A DNA stretch of 64,000 nt, taken from positions 682,001 to 746,000 of the forward strand of contig JACRPO010000009.1 in the NCBI GenBank assembly GCA_016223165.1, written 5' to 3'. The notes below the pieces were generated by a model. The model saw only the letters and a list, made by a program, of their open reading frames with translations, ran no database searches and was not told the origin of the DNA. Made by a program: the position numbers and the translations under genes. Numbering within the stretch: the stretch's first letter is position 1; the number at the start of each line of letters is the position of its first letter. Below, piece after piece: positions 1 through 7,772 of this stretch. This DNA is from Burkholderiales bacterium (GTDB lineage: Bacteria > Pseudomonadota > Gammaproteobacteria > Burkholderiales > Burkholderiaceae_C).

Positions 1-359
1 CCGACGTCGCTCTCCTTCTGCAGCAGCGCGGTGAAGCGGCCGACCTCCTTGCCCTCGCCCGAGATCAGCCGCGCCGAGAAGTGCCCGGCGTTGCGGCCCA
101 CGTAGTCGCCCTCGAGCTCGATGGCGAGCTCGCCGATCGGCACCGGGCGCAGCAGGTTGGCTGTCAGCCGCGCGAGGTGGCCGAGGCCATGCGCCTGCGC
201 CGCCTGCTCGAAGGCGCGGCACACCAGCGCGATCGGCGGCCCGGCGTGCTGGTGCTCGGGGTGCCAGGGCCCGCGCGTGAGTTCGCTGGCGCGGAAGCGG
301 CGGGCATCGAGCGCCGTGTACGCGGCGGCGGCGTTGATGGGAGCGTGGTGGGTCGGCAT
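1..359 (-). CDS. Acyl-CoA thioesterase-like protein, N-terminal half (partial)
   Basis: The gene runs off the left edge and is read leftwards from the ATG at 357-359; 119 codons are visible without a stop. The protein begins MPTHHAPINAAAAYTALD and carries RGPWHPEHQHAGPPIALV around residue 28, followed by a beta-rich stretch (LLRPVPIGELAIELEGDYVG). This is the pattern of the first hot-dog fold of the TesB-like 4HBT_3 thioesterase family, whose members are usually 260-280 residues, so over half is missing. The family hydrolyses acyl-CoA thioesters in the cytoplasm; the substrate cannot be told. It diverges from the GST gene across about 190 nt. The family is seen in the sequence; the exact start is inferred. 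Confidence 0.7.
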   Translation of the reverse strand, partial: MPTHHAPINAAAAYTALDARRFRASELTRGPWHPEHQHAGPPIALVCRAFEQAAQAHGLGHLARLTANLLRPVPIGELAIELEGDYVGRNAGHFSARLISGEGKEVGRFTALLQKESDV

Positions 360-549
360 GCGCTCGCTGTAGAGGTGGTGCGCGCTCGTCGAAGAGAGGG
401 TGAGCGCGCGGTGAGTGGACCTGCGATGGCGCCGGCATTGTCCGATGTGCATCATCGTGGCGCCACACCACGGCCACACCACAGGCATGGCGCGGCCTCA
501 CCCTGCGGCCTCACCCGGCCGCGCCGCTCTCACCCCCCAGGAGCTCCGC

Positions 550-1185
550 TTGACCATCCAGCTGCATGCCTTCGACACCCCCAACGGGCGCAAGATCAGC
601 GTCGCGCTCGAGGAGATGGGCCTGCCCTACGACGTGCACGTGGTCGACATCACGAAGGGCGAGCAGTTCGCGCCGGCATTCGCCGCGCTCAGCCCGAACC
701 ACAAGATCCCGGCGATCGTCGACCCCGAAGGACCCGCGGGCGCACCGATCAGCGTCTTCGAGTCCGGCGCGATCCTCCTGTACCTGGGCATGAAGACCGG
801 CCTCTTCTGGCCCGCCGACCGCGTGGCCCAGGTGGCCGTGCTCGAGTGGCTGATGTTCCAGATGGGCGGCTTCGGTCCGATGCCGGGGCAGGTGCACCAC
901 TTCATCGCGCTCGCCGACGAGTCCGACCGCGCCTACGGGCTCAAGCGCTACATGGCCGAGACGCGGCGCCTGTACGGCGTCATGGACCGGCGACTGGCCG
1001 GTCACGAATTCTTCGCCGGCGAACTCTCGCTCGCCGACTTCGCGATCGTCGGCTGGGCCTGGCGGCACGAGCGGCACAAGGTCGACCTGGCCGAGTTCCC
1101 GAACGTCGAGCGCTGGTACCGGCAGATGATGGCGCGGCCGGCCACGACGCGCGGCTTCGCGGTAGCGTTGCGGCGGGCGGCGTGA
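550..1185 (+). CDS. Glutathione S-transferase, nu-class (YfcG/YghU-like)
   Basis: A TTG start at 550 is chosen because GGAG at 540-543 sits 6 nt upstream and the thioredoxin fold begins at once (TIQLHAFDTPNG); an ATG-started reading from 415 would add a basic, low-complexity N-terminus. The 211-residue product has the T-P-N-G-R-K motif at residues 10-15 that replaces the Ser/Cys active site in E. coli YfcG-type enzymes, then the cis-Pro region (HKIPAIVD) and an all-helical C-terminal domain with LADFAIVGW. Such enzymes act as glutathione-dependent disulfide oxidoreductases in the cytoplasm. The next gene follows after 58 nt on the same strand, so they may be co-transcribed. Confidence 0.85.
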   Translation: MTIQLHAFDTPNGRKISVALEEMGLPYDVHVVDITKGEQFAPAFAALSPNHKIPAIVDPEGPAGAPISVFESGAILLYLGMKTGLFWPADRVAQVAVLEWLMFQMGGFGPMPGQVHHFIALADESDRAYGLKRYMAETRRLYGVMDRRLAGHEFFAGELSLADFAIVGWAWRHERHKVDLAEFPNVERWYRQMMARPATTRGFAVALRRAA

Positions 1186-1243
1186 TCCCGTCGATCCCGT
1201 CGATACTGGCGCCGTCGATCGAGACCCGACCCAAGGACCCGTC

Positions 1244-1981
1244 ATGACCCCGAGCGCCGACATCGTCGCGAGCTTCACGCCCACCGGCGCCTTGCGCGCC
1301 TCCATCAACCTCGGCAACCCCATCCTCGCCGGCACCGACCCCGCCACCGGTGCGCCGCGCGGCGTCTCGGTCGACCTGGCGCGCGCCTTCGCCGAGCGGC
1401 TGGGGGCGCGGCTCGAGCTCGTGATCTTCGACAACGCCGCCAAGTCGGTGCAGGCGGTGACGGACGAGCAGGCCGACATCGGCTTCTTCGCCATCGATCC
1501 GCTGCGCGGCCAGGGCATCTCGTTCACCGCCGCCTACGTGCTGATCGAGGGTTGCTACCTCGTGCGCGACGATTCGCCGATCACCGCCAACGAGCAGGTC
1601 GACGCGGCCGGCCGCACCGTGGTCGTCGGCAAGGGCAGCGCCTACGACCTCTTCCTGACGCGCGAGCTGAAGGCAGCGACGATCGCACGCTCGCCGACCT
1701 CGCCGACGGTGGTGGACACCTTCGTCGAGCTGAAGGCCGATGTCGCCGCCGGCGTCAAGCAGCAGCTCGAGGCCGATGCAGTCCGCCTCGGCGGCTTGCG
1801 CCTGCTGCCGGGGCGTTTCATGGTCATCCAGCAGGCGATGGGCACGCCGAAGCGCCGCGGCGAGGCCGCGGCCCGACTGCTCGGCGATTTCGTCGAGGAG
1901 ATGAAGGCGAGCGGGTTCGTCGCCGCGGCGCTCGCGCGGCACGGCGTCCAGGGCGCCACGGTGGCACCGGCGAGAGGGTGA
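1244..1981 (+). CDS. Family-3 solute-binding-protein fold lacking a signal peptide
   Basis: This 245-residue protein has the layout of an amino-acid-type periplasmic binding protein (SBP_bac_3): an opening strand GALRASINLGNPILAG, then GVSVDLARAFAERLGARLE, then DIGFFAIDPLRGQGISFTAAY, with a second lobe containing VGKGSAYDLFLTREL. There is no hydrophobic leader: the chain starts MTPSADIVASFTPTGALRA. It is therefore either cytoplasmic or the start lies elsewhere, although no in-frame upstream region encodes a leader before the GST stop. No permease or ATPase gene is adjacent. Its stop overlaps a possible GTG start of the next thioesterase gene. Fold assignment is firm; function is unknown. Confidence 0.7.
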   Translation: MTPSADIVASFTPTGALRASINLGNPILAGTDPATGAPRGVSVDLARAFAERLGARLELVIFDNAAKSVQAVTDEQADIGFFAIDPLRGQGISFTAAYVLIEGCYLVRDDSPITANEQVDAAGRTVVVGKGSAYDLFLTRELKAATIARSPTSPTVVDTFVELKADVAAGVKQQLEADAVRLGGLRLLPGRFMVIQQAMGTPKRRGEAAARLLGDFVEEMKASGFVAAALARHGVQGATVAPARG

Positions 1982-1986
1982 ACCGC

Positions 1987-2484
1987 ATGGACCTGCCCGC
2001 GCACCAGCTGACGATGACGGTGCTGATGACACCGGACACCGCCAACTTCGCCGGCAACGTGCATGGCGGCACGATCCTGAAGCTGCTCGACCAGGTGGCC
2101 TATGCCTGCGCGAGCCGCTACGCCGGGCGCTACGTGGTCACGCTGTCGGTCGACCAGGTCGTCTTCCGGCAGGCGGTGCACGTGGGCGAGCTGGTCAGCT
2201 TCCTCGCATCGGTCAATCACACCGGCACCTCGTCGATGGAGGTGGGCATCAAGGTCGTGGCGCAGAACATCCGCACGCAGGAGACGCGGCACGTCAACAG
2301 CTGCTTCTTCACGATGGTGGCCGTGGACGATGAAGGCAAGCCGGTGGCGGTGTCGCCATTGCGGCCCTTCACGCCCGACGAGCGCCGCCGGCACGCCGCG
2401 GCGGTGGAGCGCAAGGAGCTGCGGCGCGAGCTCGAGCAGCGCTCGCGGCAGGCGAATGCGCCGGGGCCTGTGCCACCGGCTTGA
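1987..2484 (+). CDS. Acyl-CoA thioesterase, YciA/ACOT hot-dog type
   Basis: The 165-residue single hot-dog protein carries NVHGGTILKLLDQVAYACA near residue 20, the catalytic helix signature of YciA-like acyl-CoA hydrolases, followed by the strands VTLSVDQVVFRQAVHVGELV and SMEVGIKVVAQN. The C-terminus is a charged helix (ERKELRRELEQRSRQ). The ATG at 1987 follows GAGAGGG by about 9 nt; a GTG at 1978 that overlaps the previous stop (GTGA) is an alternative adding three residues. The probable role is hydrolysis of short or medium acyl-CoA in the cytoplasm. It is the last gene of a plus-strand run that ends at a converging LysR gene. Confidence 0.85.
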   Translation: MDLPAHQLTMTVLMTPDTANFAGNVHGGTILKLLDQVAYACASRYAGRYVVTLSVDQVVFRQAVHVGELVSFLASVNHTGTSSMEVGIKVVAQNIRTQETRHVNSCFFTMVAVDDEGKPVAVSPLRPFTPDERRRHAAAVERKELRRELEQRSRQANAPGPVPPA

Positions 2485-2851
2485 GACGCAGCGGCGTTCG
2501 GCGACGTGAGGGCGGCGTCGCTTGACGCACGGGGGTTCGCTGCCGTGCTCGCGTGCGAAGGTCGTGGCGCGCCGCCCTGCGCAGCGAGGTAAAGGCGGCA
2601 TTCGGGCGCCCTGCGAGCTTGCGAGCCGGGCGGCCGAAAGGGGACACGAGCGGGCGAGCCCGGACACGAACAGTCCAGTGGACTGTTCGTGCCTGGCGAG
2701 CGGCCGGACGCTTGCGCCCGGCGCGGCCTGCAAGGCCAGGGCGCCACGTCGGCCCGATCCCGCCACGGCACGTCGCCGCGCGATCCGGATCCCATCACAC
2801 GACCAGGCCGGTTCCTGGTCGCTGGCGTTGTTGCCGCTCCGCGAACCGCCT
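2485..2851. other. Convergent intergenic region, no gene seen
   Basis: About 370 nt lie between the converging thioesterase and LysR genes. Short open frames on both strands here are arginine- and proline-rich with no family signature and were not accepted as genes. The only clear structure is the hairpin at 2666-2690. The flanking sequence (for example the run GAGCTTGCGAGCCGGGCGGC near 2608-2627) has the look of an interspersed repeat, but no second copy is present in this window. Confidence 0.5.
2666..2690. repeat. Perfect 25-nt hairpin between convergent genes
   Basis: The arms ACGAACAGTCCA and TGGACTGTTCGT are perfect 12-nt inverted copies around a single G; as RNA this would fold with 11 pairs and a 3-nt loop. 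It lies between two convergent genes, where a bidirectional terminator is expected, but has no T-tract on either side. It is AT-richer than its surroundings and could be an interspersed palindromic repeat. Confidence 0.55.
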
Positions 2852-3778
2852 TCAGTCCTCGTGAATGCGCGCCCCGGGCCAGCGCCCTTCGCGCACGAGG
2901 CGGCGCGCCACGTCGGCGATCACCACGCGTGCGCCGAGGGCCGCCGGCGAGAGCTCGTCGTCCGACAGGCTGACCAGCAGGTTCGAGCGCGAGGCCTGCG
3001 CGTCGGCCACCTCGCGCAGCACGAGCCGCTCGTCGCTCAGGCGGGCGATGGCGGCGCCGGGCTGCAGCGTGGCGCCGAAGCCCTCGCGCACGGCGTCCAT
3101 CAGCATCGCCAGCGAGTCGATCTCGGCCACCACGCGCGGCAGCACGCGCGCCTGTGCGAAGGCGGCGTCGATGGTGGCGCGCAGGCCATGCGGCCCGGTC
3201 GGCAGGATGAGCGGCAGCTCGGCGAGGCGCTGCAGGCGCACGCGCTTGCCGCGCGGCAGGCCCGGTAGCGCCGCCAGGCCGATGACGAAGAGGCGCTCGT
3301 CGAGCAGCGGCAGCACGCTCCAGCGGCGCGCCGCATCGGCGCGGAAGAGCACGGCCAGGTCGAGCTGGCGCGCATTGAGCATCGTCGTCAGGTGGCCCGA
3401 GAGCATCTCCACCAGGTGCAGGCGCACGTCGGGGTAGCGCTCGCGCATGGCGCGCATGAGCGGCAGGCCGAGCACGGCCGCGGTGGTCGGCGCGAGGCCG
3501 ATGCTCACCTGACCGGTGAGGCGCGACTGCTGCGCCGCCTGCACCGCCGCCTCGGCGTGGCGCAGCACGAGCTGCGCCTGGCGCAGGAAGGCCAGGCCCG
3601 CGTCGGTGGGCACGACGCCGGTGGAGGTGCGTTGCAGGAGGCGCGTCGACAGTTCGCCTTCGAGCCGGCTCACCTGCTGGCTGAGCGCCGAGGTCACCAC
3701 ACCGAGCTCGGCCGCGGCACGGCCGAAGCCGCCGAGTTCGACGACGCGGACGAAATAGCGAAGCTGGCGCAACTCCAT
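2852..3778 (-). CDS. LysR-family transcriptional regulator
   Basis: A 308-residue LysR protein. The N-terminal winged helix-turn-helix is typical: MELRQLRYFVRVVELGGFGR, then AAELGVVTSALSQQVSRLE and TRLLQRTSTGVVPTDAG. The C-terminal co-inducer domain begins around residue 90 (GQVSIGLAPTTAAVLGLPL), resembling the CynR/NAC-like group. It lies 42 nt downstream of the Bug receptor gene on the same strand and ends a three-gene minus-strand run (desaturase, receptor, regulator), so it may regulate that run or simply be co-transcribed. The effector is unknown. Confidence 0.9.
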   Translation of the reverse strand: MELRQLRYFVRVVELGGFGRAAAELGVVTSALSQQVSRLEGELSTRLLQRTSTGVVPTDAGLAFLRQAQLVLRHAEAAVQAAQQSRLTGQVSIGLAPTTAAVLGLPLMRAMRERYPDVRLHLVEMLSGHLTTMLNARQLDLAVLFRADAARRWSVLPLLDERLFVIGLAALPGLPRGKRVRLQRLAELPLILPTGPHGLRATIDAAFAQARVLPRVVAEIDSLAMLMDAVREGFGATLQPGAAIARLSDERLVLREVADAQASRSNLLVSLSDDELSPAALGARVVIADVARRLVREGRWPGARIHED

Positions 3779-3820
3779 GGTTGCCGCCGGCGTGGTGCAG
3801 GCCCCGCCTCGGTGCGCCGC

Positions 3821-4804
3821 TCAGTCGGCCTTGATGCCGGCGCGAACGACGATCTCCTTCCAGACCTTCTGCTGCTGCGCGATGAAGGCCGCGAACTCCT
3901 CCGGCGGGCCACCGCCGCCCACGGCGCTGTCGCTGGCGAAGCGCTCGGTGACGGCGTTGCTCTTCAGCGCCTTCAGGCTCTCTTCCTGCAGCCGCTTGAC
4001 GACTTCGCGCGGCGTGCCCGCCGGCGCGAGGATGCCGTACCACTGCGAGGTCTCGAAGTCCTTGAAGCCCATCTCGGCCACCGTGGGCACCTCGGGCAGG
4101 GCGGGCAGGCGCTGCGGCGTGCCCACGGCGATGGCGCGCAGCTTGCCGCTCTTGATGTGCGGCAGCAGCGCCGGCAGGCCGGCGGAGCTGGCTTGCGTGC
4201 GCCCGGCCAGCAGGTCGGTCAGTTGCGGGCCGGTGCCGCGATAGGGGATGTGCGTGATGAACATGCCCGTCACGAGCTTGAGGTATTCCATCGCCAGGTG
4301 GCCGGCGCTGGCGTTGCCCGCCGAGCCGTAGTTCAGCTTGCCCGGGTTCTTCTTGGCATAGGCGACGAACTCCTTGAAGTCCTTGGCCGGCACGTCGGGG
4401 TGGATGACGAACAGGTTGGGCACCTTGGCCAGCAGCGTGACGGGAACGAAATCCTTGTTCACGTCGTAGGGCTGGTTCTTGAAGATGTACGGGTTGACCG
4501 CCAGCGAACCGACGTGACCGAGGATGATGGTGTGGCCGTCGGGCGTGGCCTTGGCCACCTCGGTCATCGCCGGGATGCCGGCGCCGCCGCCCTTGTTGTC
4601 GACGAAGACGGTCTGGCCCAGTTGTTTGGTCAGCTCGGCGGCCACCGTGCGCGCGACGATCTCGCTGGTGCCGCCGGGCGCGAAGGGCACGACGAAGCGC
4701 ACCGACTGCTTCGGCCAGCCGCCCGCCTGGCCGAAGGCGGCCGGCACGGCCAGCAGTGCCGGCGCGGCGAGGACCAGGTGGCGTCGGCTCAGGGTTCGCT
4801 TCAT
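3821..4804 (-). CDS. Tripartite tricarboxylate transporter substrate-binding protein (Bug family)
   Basis: The 327-residue product starts at MKRTLSRRHLVLAAPALLAV, a signal peptide with an SRRHLV twin-arginine-like motif and a cleavage region near AFGQA. The mature part has Bug hallmarks: VRFVVPFAPGGTSEIVART, VDNKGGGAGIPAMTEVAK, PDGHTIILGH, ITHIPYRGTGPQLTDLLAG and WYGILAPAGTPREV. Bug proteins bind carboxylates in the periplasm and deliver them to TctA/TctB membrane partners; neither partner gene is in this window, so this is an orphan receptor, as is common in Burkholderiales. The upstream 44 nt contain degenerate CGAAC/TGAAC repeats. Confidence 0.9.
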   Translation of the reverse strand: MKRTLSRRHLVLAAPALLAVPAAFGQAGGWPKQSVRFVVPFAPGGTSEIVARTVAAELTKQLGQTVFVDNKGGGAGIPAMTEVAKATPDGHTIILGHVGSLAVNPYIFKNQPYDVNKDFVPVTLLAKVPNLFVIHPDVPAKDFKEFVAYAKKNPGKLNYGSAGNASAGHLAMEYLKLVTGMFITHIPYRGTGPQLTDLLAGRTQASSAGLPALLPHIKSGKLRAIAVGTPQRLPALPEVPTVAEMGFKDFETSQWYGILAPAGTPREVVKRLQEESLKALKSNAVTERFASDSAVGGGGPPEEFAAFIAQQQKVWKEIVVRAGIKAD

Positions 4805-4848
4805 GCTCGGATCCGTGTTCGGGTTCAGGTTCGGGCTCATGTTCGAGT

Positions 4849-5784
4849 TCACGTCCGGACCTCCGGCTCGCCGAGCGGCATCGGTTGCGACTCGAGTGTG
4901 TGGCCCTCCTCCAGCACGGCCGAGGGCACCGGGTGCAGGTCCCACACGAGGTGCCCCTGCGCCAGCAGCCTGAGCATGACGTAACTCAGGTCGAGCTCCC
5001 AGCGGTAGAAGCCCGCGCGCGCCGAGTTCATGTAGCGGTGGTGGTTGTTGTGCCAAGCCGCGCCCATCGTCGGGATCGCCAGCCACCAGACATTGGTCGT
5101 GTAGTCGCTCGTCGCAAAGCGGCGCCGGTGCCAGCGCCCGAGCTTGCCGCCGTGCGTGAGCGAGTTGATGGCGAAGATGCCGTGCAGCGACAGCACGGTG
5201 GGCACGAAGAAGGCCCACACCGCCGCGCTCCAGCCGAGGCCTTCCTGGCCGAAGAACGGCGTGTAGGCGCCAAGCAGCACCGTGCCCACGAGCAGCAGCA
5301 CCGGCCACAGCATGTGCGTCTTGTTGATGAACACCAGCTCCGGAAAGCGCGCCAGGTCCTTCGCCGCGTCGAGGTCGGTGTGCAGGTTGTCGGGTTGCAC
5401 CAGCCAGCCGAGGTGCGCGTGCCAGAAGGCACCGCGTGTGCCCCGCGTCATCGGCGAATGCGGGTCGCCCGGCCGGTCGCTCAGGCGGTGGTGCTTGCGG
5501 TGGTGGCCCGCCCACCAGATCGGCCCGCGCTGGCCGCTCGCCGCCACGCCGAGCCCGAGCACGGCCTGCAAGAGGCGCGAGGTCTTGAAGGCGCGGTGCG
5601 CGAAGTAGCGGTGCGCACCGGCCTCGATGAAGAACATGCGCACGAAGTAGCCGATGACCGCCGTCCACAGCAGCTCGGCCGTCACGGGCACGAAGAAGAC
5701 GCCCAGGCACATGAGGTGCGAGACGAGGAGACGGACGAAGATGACGCGGTGGCTCTCGCCACGCTGGATGCCGGTCTGCTGCAT
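4849..5784 (-). CDS. Acyl-CoA / fatty-acid delta-9-type desaturase
   Basis: A 311-residue integral-membrane desaturase. Its three histidine boxes are HRYFAH, HHRKHH and HNNHH, in the order and spacing of stearoyl-CoA-type desaturases that bind a di-iron centre. Hydrophobic segments precede box one (VIFVRLLVSHLMCLGVFF) and lie between boxes two and three (MLWPVLLLVGTVLLGAY, AVWAFFVPTVLSLHG). The ATG at 5784 is chosen because the chain then starts MQQTGIQRGESHRV; upstream in-frame codons give a basic non-family extension and lie in a repeated leader. It would introduce a double bond in acyl chains, affecting membrane fluidity. The chain length and position specificity are not visible. Confidence 0.88.
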   Translation of the reverse strand: MQQTGIQRGESHRVIFVRLLVSHLMCLGVFFVPVTAELLWTAVIGYFVRMFFIEAGAHRYFAHRAFKTSRLLQAVLGLGVAASGQRGPIWWAGHHRKHHRLSDRPGDPHSPMTRGTRGAFWHAHLGWLVQPDNLHTDLDAAKDLARFPELVFINKTHMLWPVLLLVGTVLLGAYTPFFGQEGLGWSAAVWAFFVPTVLSLHGIFAINSLTHGGKLGRWHRRRFATSDYTTNVWWLAIPTMGAAWHNNHHRYMNSARAGFYRWELDLSYVMLRLLAQGHLVWDLHPVPSAVLEEGHTLESQPMPLGEPEVRT

Positions 5785-5792
5785 GAGCGGGG

Positions 5793-5861
5793 TTCCCAAT
5801 CGAGTCGTTGTATGAAGGCGGCGCCCGCCGTGGCGCCGCCTGCCTGCTGCCATCTTACTGA
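5793..5861 (-). repeat. Leader/promoter repeat, copy A (upstream of desaturase)
   Basis: About 69 nt immediately upstream of the desaturase start that recur, with roughly four of five bases identical, at 6933-7002. Shared blocks on the plus strand are TTCCC-ATCGA, TATGAA, GGCGGCGCC, GCCGTGG and CATCTTAC. In the gene direction copy A can form GGCGGCGCC/GGCGCCGCC around ACGGCG. A TTCATA element about 30 nt before the ATG could be part of a -10 box. It is probably a duplicated regulatory leader. Confidence 0.55.
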
Positions 5862-5898
5862 CCGCGTGCCGCCGCCGGCCCACGAGCCCGTGCGGCGC

Positions 5899-6876
5899 TC
5901 ACTCCGCGTAGAACTGCTTGAGCACCAGGATCTCGGCGCGTACGCGCGCGAGGGACATCGCGAGGCCGCGGCCGACCTCCTCGGCCACCTGGGCGTCCGC
6001 CTCGGTCAGCCGCAGCCGACCCGCCGCTTCGATGCGGCCGGCGCGAACCTCCTCGCGCAGGTTCGCTACTGTCTCCTGGACGAACGCGACGGCACTCTCG
6101 ACCGTGTTGAAGAGGTCGACGGCGTTGTCGATCATCATCTCGCCGTACCGACGCCCCTGCCCCCGGCGGACGGCGTCGTGGTACGGGCTGCGTTCGTCGA
6201 TGGCGGCGCCGAGCACCTTCTCGACGATCGCTTCCTGGCTCTGGCCGATCTGGATACGCCGGAACAGCCTGTCGGTCACCGCGGACTGCGCGGCGAGGAT
6301 GTCCTGCCGCCACTGCGGATCGAGCAGGCGGTAAGGATCGTCGTGCAGACGCCGCTGGTACAGCAGCAGGCGCCGCAGGTCGACGGCGAAGCGCACCTCG
6401 ATGTCGCCGTCGTCGACGCATTCGTCGATCGGCTGCAGCCGCGACTGCACGAATTCGTGCAGCAGCGTGTAGCTGGTGGCGGTGTCGCGGACCAGGATGG
6501 TGTCGCGCGCGACCTCGCAGTAGGGGTTGCCGCGCAGGACCACCCGCCCTTCGTAGGTGTCGAGGAACTCGGCCCGCCGGACGAGGTCCGCCGAGGCCTC
6601 GGGCAACACCGCCAGCAGCGGGTTCAACGGTCGCTCGGGCGCCGCCGTCCGCACGAGACGGACCTCGACGTCGTGGCGCGCGATGACGGCGAGAAGCTGC
6701 GCCGGCGCGCTGCGCACCACCTCGTCGACGATCGACATGTCCAGCTTCTGCGCGAACGGGAAGGCGCGCCAGCGCGCCGCCGCCTTGTCCGCTCTCGCGC
6801 AGGCGCCCCAACCCACCCAACCCACCGTGCCGGCCAGAAGGCTCCGACAGACCTCACGCCGCCGCATCGGGCTCAT
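5899..6876 (-). CDS. Exported protein of unknown function
   Basis: No family is recognised. The start at 6876 (MSPMRRREVCRSLLAG; a second ATG lies at 6867) gives 325 residues with a basic n-region and short hydrophobic stretch ending in GWGACARADKA, which could be a Sec or Tat signal or a lipoprotein leader with an imperfect lipobox. The mature part is mainly alpha-helical and rich in Arg, Asp and Glu. LLHEFVQSRLQPIDE around residue 150 recalls the HE-containing helix of some metallohydrolases, but a full HExxH motif is absent. The start codon overlaps the stop of a 17-codon leader frame (ATGA). The two lipoprotein genes lie upstream on the same strand. Confidence 0.6.
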   Translation of the reverse strand: MSPMRRREVCRSLLAGTVGWVGWGACARADKAAARWRAFPFAQKLDMSIVDEVVRSAPAQLLAVIARHDVEVRLVRTAAPERPLNPLLAVLPEASADLVRRAEFLDTYEGRVVLRGNPYCEVARDTILVRDTATSYTLLHEFVQSRLQPIDECVDDGDIEVRFAVDLRRLLLYQRRLHDDPYRLLDPQWRQDILAAQSAVTDRLFRRIQIGQSQEAIVEKVLGAAIDERSPYHDAVRRGQGRRYGEMMIDNAVDLFNTVESAVAFVQETVANLREEVRAGRIEAAGRLRLTEADAQVAEEVGRGLAMSLARVRAEILVLKQFYAE

Positions 6877-6926
6877 GGGGTGGGGCCCGCTGCGCCGCCC
6901 GGGCCAGGGCCACACGGGCTTGCCAT
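6873..6926 (-). CDS. Possible 17-residue leader peptide
   Basis: ATG at 6924-6926 opens the short frame MASPCGPGPGGAAGPTP, whose TGA (6873-6875) overlaps the ATG of the next gene as ATGA. The ATG stands 6 nt from the repeated leader, at nearly the same place as the desaturase ATG stands relative to the other copy (8 nt). This suggests that ribosomes may load here and reach the downstream gene by coupling. The peptide itself has no recognisable features. It may equally be chance. Confidence 0.3.
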   Translation of the reverse strand: MASPCGPGPGGAAGPTP

Positions 6927-6932
6927 GCGAGA

Positions 6933-7002
6933 TTCCCGATCGATCCTGGATATGAAAGGGCGGCGCCTGCCGTGGTGCCACCTGCCTGCCGGCATCTTAC
7001 CG
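6933..7002 (-). repeat. Leader/promoter repeat, copy B (upstream of unknown exported protein)
   Basis: Second copy of the element at 5793-5861, again directly upstream of a minus-strand gene. Differences include T/C and A/G changes within the hairpin: the arm GGTGGCACC against GGCGCCGCC keeps most pairs but has one mismatch and one wobble. Conservation up to the start-codon region but not beyond argues for a shared leader or promoter rather than gene duplication. Confidence 0.5.
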
Positions 7003-7149
7003 AGGGGCTGCGGCCGTCCGCTGCCCCGCGCACCGTGGGCCGAGGTGCGGGACTTGTTAGAACGCCTGCTGCCGCTCTCCGGGGCCCGCCGGCCGCGAGC
7101 CGGGCGCACGCGCTCCTCGCGGCAGCGATCGCTCCTGCCGCTCCTGCAG

Positions 7150-7764
7150 CTATTCGTGCCGCGTCACCGCCACCAGGGCAACCTGGAAGTCGGCGTCGCG
7201 CGGCTCGGCCGACTGCACGGCCAGCACATAGCGACGCCCCGGGTGCAGCTCGATGATGCCGGCCACCTCGTCGCCGCGCTCACCGCTCGGGATGAGCGCG
7301 ATCGAGGGGCTGGCCTCGAGCGCGCTGTCGGCCACATCGATGAAGAGCGCAGCGAGCGGCCGAAAGCCGCGGCCGCGCACCAGCAGCAGCACGCGCGTGG
7401 GCCGCGGCAGCGCGCGCGCGTCGATCCGCCACAGGCTGGCGCTGCCGGTCACGGTCTCGGTGCGCGAGTACTCGTTGCGCACCTGCAGTTCCTGCCCGCT
7501 CGAGCATTGCTCGCCCTGCGCGAGCGTGCCGCTGCCTCGGCCCGTGGTGCTCTGCCAGCAGGTGCGGTAGCTGCGGCCCGGGCTCATGGTCGTGCGCACG
7601 CGCAGGCGGGCGTCGACCTGGCGATTGATCGAACCGGCGGCGACCTGGCCGACCGTGATCTCGTTCATCGCCCTGCCCTGCACCGTGTCGACGATGCTCT
7701 GGCAGCCCGTGCCCAGGCACAGCAGCAGCACCAGCGCCAGGCCCTTGACCACCGAGGTACACAT
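7150..7764 (-). CDS. Small lipoprotein of unknown function
   Basis: A 204-residue protein starting MCTSVVKGLALVLLLCLGTGC: a lipoprotein signal peptide with lipobox LGTGC, so it is expected to be lipid-anchored in the envelope. The mature part begins QSIVDTVQGRAMNEITVG and contains two further Cys residues (YRTCWQ, GEQCSS) that could form a disulfide, followed by beta-rich sequence ending FQVALVAVTRHE. It lies 8 nt downstream of a second lipoprotein gene on the same strand and is almost certainly co-transcribed with it. No known domain is recognised. Confidence 0.7.
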   Translation of the reverse strand: MCTSVVKGLALVLLLCLGTGCQSIVDTVQGRAMNEITVGQVAAGSINRQVDARLRVRTTMSPGRSYRTCWQSTTGRGSGTLAQGEQCSSGQELQVRNEYSRTETVTGSASLWRIDARALPRPTRVLLLVRGRGFRPLAALFIDVADSALEASPSIALIPSGERGDEVAGIIELHPGRRYVLAVQSAEPRDADFQVALVAVTRHE

Positions 7765-7772
7765 GGCCGGTC

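Noticed and set aside
415..549. ATG at 415 as the GST start
   Set aside because: The added 45 residues are not GST-like, and the TTG at 550 has a good ribosome site and starts the fold exactly.
2522..3268. Plus-strand frame through the intergenic gap into the LysR gene
   Set aside because: It crosses the palindrome and runs antisense to LysR; composition is Arg/Ala/His noise.
4805..4848. Degenerate CGAAC repeat before the Bug receptor gene as a regulatory array
   Set aside because: Units are too diverged and it lies within a 44-nt gap that could also be read as an N-terminal extension (NSNMSPNLNPNTDPS); no clear function.
3392..4984. Plus-strand open frame across the LysR and Bug receptor genes
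   Set aside because: It spans two well-supported minus-strand genes and is low-complexity.
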